Assembly: GCA_017423825.1 (NCBI GenBank) | Contig: JAFPCP010000052.1 | Span: 1-35,245 of the forward strand | DNA: 35,245 nt | Reading direction: 5' to 3' | From: Clostridia bacterium | GTDB taxonomy: Bacteria > Bacillota > Clostridia > Oscillospirales > Acutalibacteraceae | Shown here: one piece after another, positions 1 through 8,675 of the stretch | Numbering within the stretch: position 1 is the stretch's first letter | Layout of the letters: every line of letters begins with the position of its first letter | Notes under the pieces: generated by a model | The model's input: the letters and a program-made list of their open reading frames with translations, nothing else | Databases searched by the model: none | Told to the model about the DNA's origin: nothing | Translations under genes and position numbers: made by a program

Positions 1-656
1 CCCGTCTCCTTGACGGTGTACAGCAGATGCCAGAAGTGGCCGTCTTTCTCCTCGTATTCCACCTCGGCATCCGAGATAGAGGTGTTACAAGTGGGGCACC
101 AGTTGACCATCCGGTTGCCGCGGTAGATAAGCCCCTGTTCATACAGGCGCACAAACACTTCTTTTACGGCGGCGGAGCAGCCCTCGTCCATGGTGAAGCG
201 TTCCCGCTCCCAGTCACAGCTGGAACCGATGGTTTTGAGCTGGCTGACGATGCGGTTGCCGTAGGTTTCTTTCCAATCCCAAGCGCGTTTGAGGAACCCT
301 TCTCGGCCGAGCATATCCTTGGTCAGCCCTTCCTTGCGCATCGCCTCCACCACCTTGGCTTCGGTTGCAATGGAGGCGTGGTCGGTGCCGGGCATCCACA
401 GGGTTTCGTATCCCTGCATGCGGCGCCAACGCACCAAAATATCCTGCAATGTATTATCCAAAGCATGGCCCATATGCAGTTGTCCGGTGATGTTCGGGGG
501 CGGCATCATGACCGTGTAGGGTTTTTTCTCTTTTCCGTCAGCATCTTTGGCGTGAGCGGTTGCGTGGAAATAGCCGCCATCCAACCAAAAACGGTAGATG
601 CGGTTTTCCACCTCCTGCGGCTCATACACCTTTGCCAACTCTTTATGTTGTGCCAT
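1..656 (-). CDS. valS: Valine-tRNA ligase, N-terminal part (runs off left edge)
   Basis: Class I aminoacyl-tRNA synthetase that charges tRNA-Val with valine in the cytoplasm. Only the first 218 residues are in the window. Reading from the ATG at 656 (SD AGGAAG just upstream), the protein carries the family signature [15 protein letters not shown] with the class I HIGH motif as HMGH at residues 61-64, then the conserved [11 protein letters not shown] segment and the start of the editing-domain region with a CPTC zinc pair near residue 200. It is the last visible gene of a minus-strand run after metG and a flavin reductase gene; the 69-base gap upstream contains only a weak hairpin (CCCCG/CGGGG) and no T-box, so it is probably co-transcribed from the metG promoter. 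Identity is secure from the motifs; the C-terminal anticodon-binding part cannot be seen. Confidence 0.96.
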   Translation of the reverse strand, partial: MAQHKELAKVYEPQEVENRIYRFWLDGGYFHATAHAKDADGKEKKPYTVMMPPPNITGQLHMGHALDNTLQDILVRWRRMQGYETLWMPGTDHASIATEAKVVEAMRKEGLTKDMLGREGFLKRAWDWKETYGNRIVSQLKTIGSSCDWERERFTMDEGCSAAVKEVFVRLYEQGLIYRGNRMVNWCPTCNTSISDAEVEYEEKDGHFWHLLYTVKET

Positions 657-725
657 GTTGTTTCTTCCTTTCTGTATCAGCAAAATCCGGTTAGACCCCG
701 CTTGCGGGGATGCGTTTGCGGCGGC

Positions 726-1235
726 TTAGTCTTCCCGCCGCAACACCCGCACGACCTCCCCCACATACACACGGTGGTAGTCCGCGTCGGGGTAGTGTTG
801 CGCTAGGGAGGTGTCTATAAAACGAGCGGGGTCGATGTCTTGTGTGTATAGCTTGCGGCACACAAGCACCAGACGCGCCTCGTCAAAATACGGTGCTTCT
901 CGGTCGGTGCAAGGGGTGAGTCCGGCATCCGCGATTTTATCCGTGTCGCGGCCGGATACGCGTCCGCACAGTTCCAAAGCCGACCGATAGGACGGCTCGA
1001 AGAAAGACAGAGAATAAAAATCTCGGTCTTCCATAAATCCATAGGTGTGGCGCGTGGGTCGCACGAAGCAATAACTCACCGGTTTGTTCCATAAAACGCC
1101 GAGTCCGCCCCAGCTGGCGGTCATGGTGTTCATGGAATCCGTTTCGCCGGCGGTTATGAGCATCCAGTCTTTTCCAATGAGTGTGAACGGGTTATCCTGT
1201 ATGGCGAAAGGGTTAATTTCTGTAAACATAGCCAT
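726..1235 (-). CDS. Flavin reductase family (FMN-binding) protein
   Basis: A 169-residue protein that fits the flavin-reductase-like, FMN-binding split-barrel family. Visible family features are the N-terminal NPFTLIGKDWMLITAG stretch followed by NTMTASWGGLGVLWNKPV, where the T-A-S-W-G-G-L-G segment corresponds to the flavin phosphate contact, then the RPTRHTYGF and FYSLSFF strands. Such proteins bind FMN and usually reduce flavin or another small acceptor with NAD(P)H; the substrate cannot be read from sequence. The start is the ATG at 1235, five bases after a perfect AGGAGG site that itself overlaps the end of metG (nine bases between the genes), so translation is probably coupled. It is sandwiched between two aminoacyl-tRNA synthetase genes with no evident functional link. 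Family confident, function not. Confidence 0.85.
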   Translation of the reverse strand: MAMFTEINPFAIQDNPFTLIGKDWMLITAGETDSMNTMTASWGGLGVLWNKPVSYCFVRPTRHTYGFMEDRDFYSLSFFEPSYRSALELCGRVSGRDTDKIADAGLTPCTDREAPYFDEARLVLVCRKLYTQDIDPARFIDTSLAQHYPDADYHRVYVGEVVRVLRRED

Positions 1236-1244
1236 GAGTCCTCC

Positions 1245-3203
1245 TTAGCTGATGGAACTGCCGGGTGTCATGCCGTCCACAAACAGCACTTTGACATCCT
1301 CTTCGCCGTCTTCTGTGTGGTCGGTGGCGGCCAAAATCATGCCTTGGCTCTCCACGCCGCACAGGGTGGCGGGTTTGAGGTTGGCGACCAATACCACCGA
1401 GCGTCCTACAAGCACGTCCGGGGTGTACCATTTGGCAATGCCGGAGCAAACGGTGCGGGGGGTGTCGGTGCCGTCGTCGAGAGTGAGTTTTAATAATTTT
1501 TTAGCCTTTTTGATAGGCTCGCACGCGGTGATTTTCGCCACGCGCAGGTCAATTTTCGCGACCGTGTCGATGCCGATTTCCGGCAGGAAGGTGATGCCGG
1601 GCATCTCTTCTTGCGTTTCGGCAGCGGCCTGTGCCGCTTGCTTTTCTGCGGCAATTTCGGCGAGAAATTTCTCCGCGTCAATGCGGGCGAAGAGGGGAGA
1701 CGGAGTCCCCACCGTATAGGCGGGCACCGCGCCATAGGCGGCGCTGTCCATAGCGGTATAGGCGCTGTCTACCTGCAACTGTGCCTGTATAGCGGCGCCG
1801 GTAGAGGGCATGAAGGGCGTCAGCAAGATGCCCAGCACGCGGATGCAATCCAACAGATTATACAACACCGCTTCCAGCCGTTCGCGGTCTGCTTCGTTCT
1901 TGGCCAGCGCCCACGGGGTGGTTTCGTCGATGTATTTGTTGCAACGTTTGGCGAGGTTCATCACAACCTCCGCCGCGTCGGCGTTGTGCCAGGTGTCCAT
2001 GAGCTGCGTGTATTTGGCGACGGTCGCATTGCAGAAATCCGCCAATTCGGTGTCCAACGCATCGGTGAGAGCTGGGCGCCGTACGGTGCCGCCAAAATAT
2101 TTGTTGGTCATGGCGATGCTGCGATTGACCAGGTTGCCGAGTGTGTTGGCAAGGTCCGCGTTGTAGCGGTTGATGACCGTCTCATAGGTGATGGTTCCGT
2201 CCTGCGCGAACGGGATTTCGGTCAGCAAATAATACCGAATGGCATCCACACCGAAGCGTTTCGCCAGGTCGTCGGCATACAGCACGTTGCCTTTGGATTT
2301 GCTCATTTTATCTTCGCCAAACAGCAACCAGGGGTGGCCAAGCACCTGCTTGGGCAACGGCTCGCCGAGCGCCATGAGAATAATCGGCCAATAAATGGTG
2401 TGGAAACGCACGATGTCTTTGCCGATGACGTGCAGGTCAGCGGGCCAGAATTTGTTGTACAATTCCGTTGAACCGTCGGGGGAATAGCCACAGCCGGTGA
2501 TGTAGTTGGTCAGGGCGTCCAGCCACACGTACACCACGTGTTTATCGTCAAAATCCACCGGCACGCCCCAGGTGAAGGAGGAGCGGGACACGCACAGGTC
2601 GTTAAGACCGGGTTTGAGGAAATTGTTAATCATCTCGTTGCGGCGGGATTCCGGCGCAAAGAAGTCGGGATTTTCCTCGTAATAGCGCAGCAGTTTGTCT
2701 TGGTATTTGCTCAAACGCAGGAAATAGGCTTCTTCCTTTGCGTCGGTGCAGTCGCGTCCGCAATCGGGGCATTTGCCGTCCACTAGCTGGCTGGGGGTAA
2801 AAAAGGATTCGCACGGCACGCAGTATTTGCCTTCGTAACTGCCCTTGTAAATGTCGCCCTGCTCATACAAGCGGCGGAAGATTTTTTGCACCGCTTTGAC
2901 GTGGTCGTCGTCGGTGGTGCGGATAAAGCGGTCGTAGGTCACGTCCATGCAATCCCACACCTCTTTAATGCAAGCAGCGGCGCGGTCGACGTAGGCTTGC
3001 GGGGTGATACCCTCCTTGACCGCGTGTTGTTCGATTTTTAACCCGTGCTCGTCCGAGCCAGTGAGAAAATATACGTCAAACCCCATCATGCGCTTGTAAC
3101 GAGCAATCATATCCGCCAACACAATATCGTATGTGTTGCCGATATGCGGTTTGCTGCTCGCGTAAGCGATGGCGGTGGTAAGATAGAATGTCGGTTTTTC
3201 CAT
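1245..3203 (-). CDS. metG: Methionine-tRNA ligase with C-terminal tRNA-binding domain
   Basis: Charges initiator and elongator tRNA-Met with methionine. The 652-residue length is normal for the bacterial form with a C-terminal OB-fold. Domains in order: Rossmann catalytic half with the HIGH motif as HIGN at residues 20-23; a zinc knuckle around residues 127-150 (CVPC then CPDCGRDC); the KMSKS loop DKMSKSKGNV near residue 300; an alpha-helical anticodon-binding domain; and from about residue 545 a Trbp111-like tRNA-binding domain (TVAKIDLRVAKITACEPI, then VCSGIAKWYTP and SQGMILAA). Start is the ATG at 3203, nine bases after AGGAGG. A good sigma-A promoter lies just upstream (3238-3265), and the gene heads a metG - flavin reductase - valS operon. 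No T-box is seen in the short leader. Confidence 0.97.
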   Translation of the reverse strand: MEKPTFYLTTAIAYASSKPHIGNTYDIVLADMIARYKRMMGFDVYFLTGSDEHGLKIEQHAVKEGITPQAYVDRAAACIKEVWDCMDVTYDRFIRTTDDDHVKAVQKIFRRLYEQGDIYKGSYEGKYCVPCESFFTPSQLVDGKCPDCGRDCTDAKEEAYFLRLSKYQDKLLRYYEENPDFFAPESRRNEMINNFLKPGLNDLCVSRSSFTWGVPVDFDDKHVVYVWLDALTNYITGCGYSPDGSTELYNKFWPADLHVIGKDIVRFHTIYWPIILMALGEPLPKQVLGHPWLLFGEDKMSKSKGNVLYADDLAKRFGVDAIRYYLLTEIPFAQDGTITYETVINRYNADLANTLGNLVNRSIAMTNKYFGGTVRRPALTDALDTELADFCNATVAKYTQLMDTWHNADAAEVVMNLAKRCNKYIDETTPWALAKNEADRERLEAVLYNLLDCIRVLGILLTPFMPSTGAAIQAQLQVDSAYTAMDSAAYGAVPAYTVGTPSPLFARIDAEKFLAEIAAEKQAAQAAAETQEEMPGITFLPEIGIDTVAKIDLRVAKITACEPIKKAKKLLKLTLDDGTDTPRTVCSGIAKWYTPDVLVGRSVVLVANLKPATLCGVESQGMILAATDHTEDGEEDVKVLFVDGMTPGSSIS

Positions 3204-3237
3204 GAAAGGGACCCTCCTTTTTGCTTTACAACTGCTT

Positions 3238-3265
3238 ATTTTACCATATATAGAAAAAAATACAA
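3238..3265 (-). promoter_or_regulatory. Sigma-A promoter of metG operon
   Basis: On the minus strand, -35 TTGTAT (3260-3265) and -10 TAAAAT (3238-3243) are separated by 16 bases in an AT-rich stretch about 35 bases before the metG start codon. It is the only good candidate in the divergent gap and would drive metG, the flavin reductase and valS. Confidence 0.65.
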
Positions 3266-3323
3266 TATTTTTCCCGGATTTTTCTTGTTAAACAGATAAA
3301 AAATCAAGAGATGGATAAAAAAC

Positions 3324-3352
3324 TTGATTATTCTCTCGAAAGGTGCTATACT
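3324..3352 (+). promoter_or_regulatory. Sigma-A promoter of the solute-binding lipoprotein gene
   Basis: -35 TTGATT (3324-3329) and -10 TATACT (3347-3352) with an optimal 17-base spacer, 72 bases before the ATG at 3424. A small hairpin TAGCCT/AGGCTA (3368-3387) lies in the leader; its role is unknown. Confidence 0.7.
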
Positions 3353-3423
3353 TACGGTGCTTATGGTTAGCCTATACGTAGAGGCTATGGCTTGCCACAA
3401 GATAAAAAAGGGGGGGACTGGAT

Positions 3424-4923
3424 ATGCCGCAGCGACTGCGCGTTTGTTTGGCGTTGTGCGGTTGTTTGGCTTTGTTGTCCGGTTGTGCCGGACAACCCAC
3501 GGTATCCGATTCCCCGACGGAATCCCTTTCCTCGACGATACCGGGGCAAGGTCCGTCCAGCTTCGCTTTGCCATACAGCCACGATGACACGTTGAATCCT
3601 TTTGCCGCTTCGACCGAGGTGAATTTGCGTCTGGCCACCCTGCTGTACGACAGTTTGATGACGGTGGACGCCGCATTTGTACCTCGGCAGGCATTGGCCT
3701 CTTCGGTCAAGCGCGTGGATGCCACCCACCTTGCCGCGGTGTTGCGGGAGGGGGCGGTTTTTTCCGACGGTTCAGCTGTGACGTTGCAGGACGTCACGCG
3801 CTCGTTCGAATTCGCCAAGGCATCCGCAAATTATAAGACGCTGTTGTCAAACGTGACAGCGGCTAAGGCAGACAAACAAACCAGGCGGGTGATTTTCACG
3901 TTAGCGGGTGCCGACCCGCACGCGGAGGCTTGCCTGTCTTTCCCGATTATCAAGTGTTCCACCGTCACCAAGGAGGCGGGAAAAGCGCCGGTGGGTGGTG
4001 GCGTTTATCGGTTGCAGAACACCGATGTCGGGGATACGCTTGTGGCCAATCAACGGTATCGCGAGCGCCCGCAGTATACCACCATCGGGTTGCGGCATCT
4101 GCCCAACTCCGATGCCATGTATTATGGCTTATCTGCGGGGGATATCACCTATTATTTTAACGATTTGAACAGCGGGGAAATCCCGCGTGTTTCCGGTGCA
4201 AACCTAGCAGTGGATATGAATGCGTTGCTCTTTGTGGGCATCCACAGTCAGCACGCCGCTTTATCCCAACCGGCGGTGCGGCAGGCGTTGTCGCTATTGC
4301 CCGACCGCCCGGCTTTGGCTACGGGTGCGTATTCCGGCTGGGCGCAGGGTTCATCCTTGCCGTTTCACCCCGCATGGAAATCGGTGGCAGACCTCGCATT
4401 ACCCGTGGCTGCCCGGGATTTAGACGGAGCGCTTGCACGGCTGACGGCTGCCGGATATGGCAACGCCGCCGACGGCAAACCATTGAATTTGCAACTCGTG
4501 TATTGCACGGACAACCGCGTGCGCGCAAGGGTGGTCACCTTGCTGTGCACCCAGATGGAAAGTGCCGGCATACAAATCACCCCGGTGCCGCTTTCTTACG
4601 CGGACTATATGGCTCGCTTAAAAGCCGGAAAATACGACTTGTATTTAGGAGAAATCCGCCTGACCGCCGACATGAGCTTGCGGCCGTTGCTGGCGGGTGG
4701 CGCCGCCTCTTATGGGATACAACGCTCGGGCGCGTCCGCCGTTGCTTATGCGCGGTATCTCAATGGAGAAATAGATCTAAAAGCGTTTTTGGATGCTTTT
4801 TCCGAGGATGTGCCGTACATTCCGCTGTGTTGGTTGTCGGGGTTTGCGGCGTATGACCGGCGGCTGACAAGTGTGACACCTACGGGATACGATGCCTATT
4901 ATGGCATCGCGGCCTGGAAATAA
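3424..4923 (+). CDS. ABC-transporter solute-binding lipoprotein, family 5 (OppA/DppA-like)
   Basis: A 499-residue extracytoplasmic binding protein of SBP family 5, the class that captures peptides, nickel or similar ligands for an ABC importer. The N-terminus is a lipoprotein signal with lipobox LSGC and lipidated Cys21. Family features follow: NPFAASTEVNLRLATLLYDSLMTVD near the start of the mature protein, VLREGAVFSDGSAVTLQDVTRSFEFAK, GGGVYRLQNTDVGDTLVANQRYRERPQYTTIGLRHLP shown here only in part, and the C-terminal YIPLCW strand. Start is the ATG at 3424 after a G-rich SD. No permease or ATPase genes lie beside it, so it is an orphan subunit here and the ligand is unknown. It is followed after 65 bases by asp23-like and fakA with no terminator, so read-through is possible. 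Confidence 0.85.
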   Translation: MPQRLRVCLALCGCLALLSGCAGQPTVSDSPTESLSSTIPGQGPSSFALPYSHDDTLNPFAASTEVNLRLATLLYDSLMTVDAAFVPRQALASSVKRVDATHLAAVLREGAVFSDGSAVTLQDVTRSFEFAKASANYKTLLSNVTAAKADKQTRRVIFTLAGADPHAEACLSFPIIKCSTVTKEAGKAPVGGGVYRLQNTDVGDTLVANQRYRERPQYTTIGLRHLPNSDAMYYGLSAGDITYYFNDLNSGEIPRVSGANLAVDMNALLFVGIHSQHAALSQPAVRQALSLLPDRPALATGAYSGWAQGSSLPFHPAWKSVADLALPVAARDLDGALARLTAAGYGNAADGKPLNLQLVYCTDNRVRARVVTLLCTQMESAGIQITPVPLSYADYMARLKAGKYDLYLGEIRLTADMSLRPLLAGGAASYGIQRSGASAVAYARYLNGEIDLKAFLDAFSEDVPYIPLCWLSGFAAYDRRLTSVTPTGYDAYYGIAAWK

Positions 4924-4988
4924 ACAGAAAAAAGTCTGTCAAGCAAGACAGTTAGCATACGGATAGTATTAAGAAAGGTGTGTTGTAT

Positions 4989-5345
4989 ATGATTCGCATT
5001 GAAAACCGCTACGGCACCATCGAAATTTCACAGGAGTATTTCCGCTATCTGGTGGGCAATGCTGTGTCCGCCTGTTATGGCGTTGCGGGCATGGTGCGCA
5101 ACGGTCCCCGTCAGGGCTTGCGTTCGGTGTTGTCCCGGCGCACCTATGCGGACGACGGCGTGCGTGTCCGGGGAGAGGGAGCTCGCCTGGTCGTGGATAT
5201 CCACATTGAAGTGATTTACGGCATGAACATTGCCGCTATATCTAAAAGCATTGTCAATAAAGTGCGTTATACCGTAGAAGAGGCCACCGGCCTGACTGTT
5301 AAAAAGGTGAATGTGTTTGTTGACGGGATGAAACCGGAAACCTAA
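4989..5345 (+). CDS. Asp23/Gls24 family protein (YloU-like)
   Basis: A 118-residue Asp23/Gls24 domain protein. The family pattern is visible: IEISQEYFRYLVGNAVSACYGVAGM at the N-terminus, a DGVRV...LVVDIHIEVIYGMNI strand pair and the terminal VEEATGLTVKKVNVFVDGM. Members are small, abundant cytoplasmic or membrane-peripheral proteins tied to envelope stress; the YloU subgroup sits next to yloV/fakA in many Firmicutes, as here (65 bases upstream of fakA). I chose the ATG at 4989, eight bases after AAAGGTG; the in-frame GTG at 4980 would overlap that SD. Molecular role is not settled for the family. Confidence 0.88.
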   Translation: MIRIENRYGTIEISQEYFRYLVGNAVSACYGVAGMVRNGPRQGLRSVLSRRTYADDGVRVRGEGARLVVDIHIEVIYGMNIAAISKSIVNKVRYTVEEATGLTVKKVNVFVDGMKPET

Positions 5346-5410
5346 TTTCCTGTCAAAAACAGGTACCATGGTCGGCGTTGTCTCGACCGCGTGAAAAGGA
5401 GTGCTTACCA

Positions 5411-7084
5411 TTGATACAAGGAGCCATGTTGCGTGACGCTATGATATCGGCGTCGAACGCCCTATCTAACGTCAAGCAAGAAGTGGATGCTCTTAACGTC
5501 TTCCCTGTGCCGGACGGCGATACGGGCACGAATATGTCTATGACCATTGCCAATGCCGCAAGAGAATTGAGCCGTTTGGGCGACACCACCGTGACCGAGG
5601 TGGCGGACGTCGCATCCTCGGCTTTGTTGCGGGGCGCGCGGGGTAACTCGGGTGTTATTCTTTCGCTGTTGTTCCGCGGTTTTTCCAAGGGCTTGAAAGG
5701 AAAAACAGAGGCGGATGGTGCGGATTTAGCCGAGGCGTTGACTCTCGGCGTGGAAGCGGCGTATAAAGCCGTTATGAAACCCACCGAAGGAACCATCCTG
5801 ACGGTTGCCAGAGAAGCGGCCGCTGTCGGTAAATCTTTGGCGGAAAGCGATGCTGACCCGATTGCGGTGTGGAGTGCCATTTGCGAAGAAGCAGAGGCTT
5901 CTTTGGCGCGCACGCCGGATTTGCTGCCCCAGCTCAAAAAAGCGGGCGTGGTGGACGCCGGTGGTAAGGGTCTGTGCGTTGTCATGGAGGCCATGTTGGA
6001 CGTGTTCAAAGGCGGCGCGATTGTGGAGGGCGGCGCCCCGATGCCGGCTCCGGCTGTCAAGCAGACGAAAAGCACCGTCGGCAGTTATGACCAGGACATT
6101 GAATTTGCCTATTGTACCGAGTTTATTGTCGGGCGGGATCCTTCGTGTAAGCGTGACCCGCTGAAATTGCGCGCGTATTTAGAGTCCATCGGCGACTGTG
6201 TGGTTGTCGTGGATGACGAAGAAATCATTAAGGTGCACGTGCACACCAACCATCCCGGCAAGGCGATGGAAGAGGCGCTGCATTATGGCCAGTTTGAGAC
6301 CGTTAAGGTGGAGAACATGCGCATCCAGCACGAAAATGCAGGCTGGGTAGAGGACGAGGACGCATCTGCCGCCCAGCCGGTGTTGGAACGCGCCGAGCCG
6401 GAGAATGAGTATGGCTTCGTATCCGTGGCGGCCGGTGACGGCTTGCAGTCTTTGTTCCATGATGACTTGGCGTGTGACCAGGTGGTGTCCGGCGGTCAGA
6501 CGATGAACCCGTCCACCGACGATATTCTCTCGGCCATCGAGGCAACACCCGCCAAAGTGGTGTACGTGCTGCCGAATAATAAGAATATTATTTTGGCCGC
6601 GGAGCAGGCGGTGCCGCTCGCGGATCGTCGTGTGTGTGTGTTACCCACCCGCACGATTCCGCAAGGTATTGCCGCCATGTTGGCGTTCAATCCCGACAGC
6701 GACGTGGAAAGCAACCTGATTGAAATGCAACGGGCTGCGGACAACGTGTCCACCGGTTCCATCACCTTCGCCGCGCGCGACAGTGATTTTGAAGGACATA
6801 AAATCAAAGAGGGCGAGATTTTAGCCCTGGATAACGGCAAACTCAGTTTTGTAGATGCGACGGTGGCGCATGCGGTGCCGAAACTGGCGAAAACGCTGGC
6901 AAACAGCCGCTTTGCCGCCGGAAAAGACGTCAATTTCGTGACCGTGATTTACGGCAGCGACGTCACCGAAGAAGAGGCCGAGGCAGCGTGCGATGCCATT
7001 CGCGCGAAACTGGGTGATAAGGTGGACGTGTCCGCCATCCCCGGTGGCCAGCCGGTGTATTATTATTTCCTGTCTGTGGAATGA
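5411..7084 (+). CDS. fakA: Fatty acid kinase ATP-binding subunit FakA (DAK2 domain, YloV-like)
   Basis: FakA phosphorylates fatty acids presented by a FakB carrier to acyl-phosphates, which feed phospholipid synthesis. The 557-residue product has the N-terminal DhaL/DAK2 nucleotide domain with the metal-binding signature DALNVFPVPDGDTGTNM (Asp35 and Asp37), GARGNSGVILSLLFRGF and GTILTVAREAA, a KAGVVDAGGKGL linker, then the middle domain beginning at AYCTEFIV and a C-terminal DegV-like half. I place the start at TTG 5411, nine bases after AAAAGGAG: this gives the family N-terminus (Met-Ile-Gln-Gly...Leu-Arg-Asp) seen in YloV proteins. The ATG at 5426 has an SD only two bases away, and an upstream in-frame TTG at 5378 has none. 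No fakB is in the window. It ends at a strong terminator (7121-7155). Confidence 0.93.
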   Translation: MIQGAMLRDAMISASNALSNVKQEVDALNVFPVPDGDTGTNMSMTIANAARELSRLGDTTVTEVADVASSALLRGARGNSGVILSLLFRGFSKGLKGKTEADGADLAEALTLGVEAAYKAVMKPTEGTILTVAREAAAVGKSLAESDADPIAVWSAICEEAEASLARTPDLLPQLKKAGVVDAGGKGLCVVMEAMLDVFKGGAIVEGGAPMPAPAVKQTKSTVGSYDQDIEFAYCTEFIVGRDPSCKRDPLKLRAYLESIGDCVVVVDDEEIIKVHVHTNHPGKAMEEALHYGQFETVKVENMRIQHENAGWVEDEDASAAQPVLERAEPENEYGFVSVAAGDGLQSLFHDDLACDQVVSGGQTMNPSTDDILSAIEATPAKVVYVLPNNKNIILAAEQAVPLADRRVCVLPTRTIPQGIAAMLAFNPDSDVESNLIEMQRAADNVSTGSITFAARDSDFEGHKIKEGEILALDNGKLSFVDATVAHAVPKLAKTLANSRFAAGKDVNFVTVIYGSDVTEEEAEAACDAIRAKLGDKVDVSAIPGGQPVYYYFLSVE

Positions 7085-7120
7085 TTGGCGGCGTTCGCCG
7101 AGCAGTGTGAAAATTGCAAA

Positions 7121-7155
7121 ACAGCGGAGCGGGATATCCGCTCCGCTGTTTCTTT
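7121..7155 (+). terminator. Intrinsic terminator after fakA
   Basis: A perfect 12-base-pair stem (7121-7132 with 7138-7149), five-base loop GATAT and a TTTCTTT tail. It lies 37 bases after fakA and only about 15 bases before the ymdB start, so it either ends the asp23-fakA message or acts as an attenuator in front of ymdB; I see no separate ymdB promoter. Confidence 0.85.
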
Positions 7156-7170
7156 GCTGAAAGGGGAACA

Positions 7171-7944
7171 ATGGATATGCAAATTCTTTGCGTAGGAGAT
7201 GTTGTGGGGAGCGCCGGTTGCGCTCACTTGGAGCAGGTGCTCCCGCGGGTTAAGCGGGAATTGGCTGTGGATGTGTGTGTCGTCAACGGTGAAAATGCGG
7301 CGGATGGAAATGGGATAACCCCCCTTGCGGCACAGCGTATTTTTGCCGCCGGTGCTGACGTGATTACGGGTGGCAACCACACCTTCCGTCGACGTGAATT
7401 TTATGAGTGTTTAGAGGAGAATGAAACCCTCTTACGCCCCGCCAACCTGCCACAGGGTGCACCCGGGCGCGGCATGACGGTGGTGGATCGCGGTCGCTAT
7501 CAGGTGACCGTCATCAACTTACAAGGCACCGTGTATATGGAGTCTTTGCGTTGTCCGTTTGAAACGCTGGATGCCTTGCTGGAAGAGGCGGGAAATCCGC
7601 GTTTTTGCGTGGTGGATTTTCACGCGGAGGCGACAGCGGAGAAAAAGGCACTCGCTTTTTACGTGGATGGGCGGGTTTCTGCTGTGTATGGCACCCACAC
7701 GCATGTTGCCACGGCGGACGAGCAAATTTTGCCGCAAGGCACCGGCTTTATCACGGATGTCGGCATGACCGGTCCGATGGTGTCTTGCCTGGGTGTAGAG
7801 CCCGCGCTTGCGATTGAAAAAATGCGCACCAAGCTGCCGGTACGGTTTGCTGTGGCAGAAGGTCCCTGCGCCATGGATGCAGTATTATTTACGCTGGATG
7901 ATGCTACCGGTCGCACGATGGAAGTGCGGCGTGTGCGGATTTGA
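7171..7944 (+). CDS. ymdB: YmdB family metallophosphoesterase
   Basis: A 257-residue calcineurin-like phosphoesterase of the YmdB/TIGR00282 type, which in Bacillus hydrolyses 2',3'-cyclic nucleotides and affects biofilm choice. Metal-binding motifs are visible: GDVVGSAG at the N-terminus, NGENAADGNGI, TGGNHTF, DFHAEATAEKKALAFYVDGRVSAVYGTHTHV (the terminal GTHTHV carries the paired His) and TDVGMTG. The start is the ATG at 7171 or the ATG six bases on at 7177; AAGGGG at 7161-7166 lies 4 or 10 bases away respectively, and the second gives the usual family beginning (Met-x-Ile-Leu). It is followed 17 bases later by the DUF6062-like gene, with which it is probably co-transcribed. Confidence 0.92.
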   Translation: MDMQILCVGDVVGSAGCAHLEQVLPRVKRELAVDVCVVNGENAADGNGITPLAAQRIFAAGADVITGGNHTFRRREFYECLEENETLLRPANLPQGAPGRGMTVVDRGRYQVTVINLQGTVYMESLRCPFETLDALLEEAGNPRFCVVDFHAEATAEKKALAFYVDGRVSAVYGTHTHVATADEQILPQGTGFITDVGMTGPMVSCLGVEPALAIEKMRTKLPVRFAVAEGPCAMDAVLFTLDDATGRTMEVRRVRI

Positions 7945-7961
7945 TAAAGGAGGGGTTTCGT

Positions 7962-8657
7962 ATGCGTTACGATATCACAAACATCCCGGTTGCCGAGATG
8001 TTTGAACAGCGGGACGGTTGCCCCATCTGTCGTATCCGCAACATGCTTGAAGAACGGGCGGTAGAGTATATCACCGGCGCCGCGATGATGGAGCCGGATA
8101 TCCGTATGGAAACCAACAAACAAGGGTTCTGTTTAGACCATTATCAGCAGATGATCAAAAAGCGCAATCGGCTCAGCGTGGCGCTCATGTTGGAAAGCCA
8201 CCTGGACGAGATAGCGGCAAACCGCTTGTCCGGCCGGCCGGCGCCCGCCAAGCGTTCCCGCAAGGCGGCCGGGCAATCCGAGGGGGAGCGGTCGCATTGT
8301 TACATATGTACCCAGTTGGAGGACGGCATGCAGAAAATGCTCGCCACCGTTTGCCGCACCTGGGAAGCGCAGCGCGATTTTCAGCGCTTGTTTGAAGAAC
8401 AGCCTTGCCTGTGCTTGCCGCATTTCACCGCCCTGGCACAAGCGGCTGACATACATATCAGCAAGAAAGAGCGGAGTTATTTTGTCAAAGCCGCGTCCAA
8501 TCTGGCAAAAGGCTATTTGGAAAATGTGCGTGCCGACGTGCATCACTTTTGCGAGATGTATGATTATCGCAATGCCGGCGAGAATGCCGATTGGGGTAAT
8601 TCCAAAGACGCGATCGAGCGTGCTGTATGGTATTTGACCGGGCGCTCGCTGGAATAA
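7962..8657 (+). CDS. Conserved Clostridia protein, DUF6062-like, with duplicated CxxC/CxxH modules
   Basis: A 231-residue protein I recognise as the DUF6062 type found in Clostridia; no function is established. Two similar cysteine modules are visible. The first has Cys20-x2-Cys23 (CPIC) followed about 35 residues later by Cys57-x2-His60 (GFCLDH); the second has Cys113-x2-Cys116 (CYIC) followed by Cys151-x2-His154 (CLPH). The order and spacing (34 and 35 residues between pairs) suggest an internal duplication with one metal, probably zinc, per module. The two halves are joined by a basic, Ala/Pro-rich linker (residues 91-110). The C-terminal third is helical. Start is ATG 7962 behind a strong AAAGGAGGGG. 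It follows ymdB directly and ends at a bidirectional terminator. Confidence 0.8.
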   Translation: MRYDITNIPVAEMFEQRDGCPICRIRNMLEERAVEYITGAAMMEPDIRMETNKQGFCLDHYQQMIKKRNRLSVALMLESHLDEIAANRLSGRPAPAKRSRKAAGQSEGERSHCYICTQLEDGMQKMLATVCRTWEAQRDFQRLFEEQPCLCLPHFTALAQAADIHISKKERSYFVKAASNLAKGYLENVRADVHHFCEMYDYRNAGENADWGNSKDAIERAVWYLTGRSLE

Positions 8658-8675
8658 AATCGACGCATCAAACAA

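Noticed and set aside
27-806. Long plus-strand open frame opposite valS and the flavin reductase gene
   Set aside because: It is antisense to well-supported genes and its translation shows no family features; a shadow of codon bias.
1611-2471. 286-codon plus-strand open frame inside metG
   Set aside because: Antisense to the MetRS catalytic and anticodon domains, with Gly/His/Arg-rich shadow composition and no SD.
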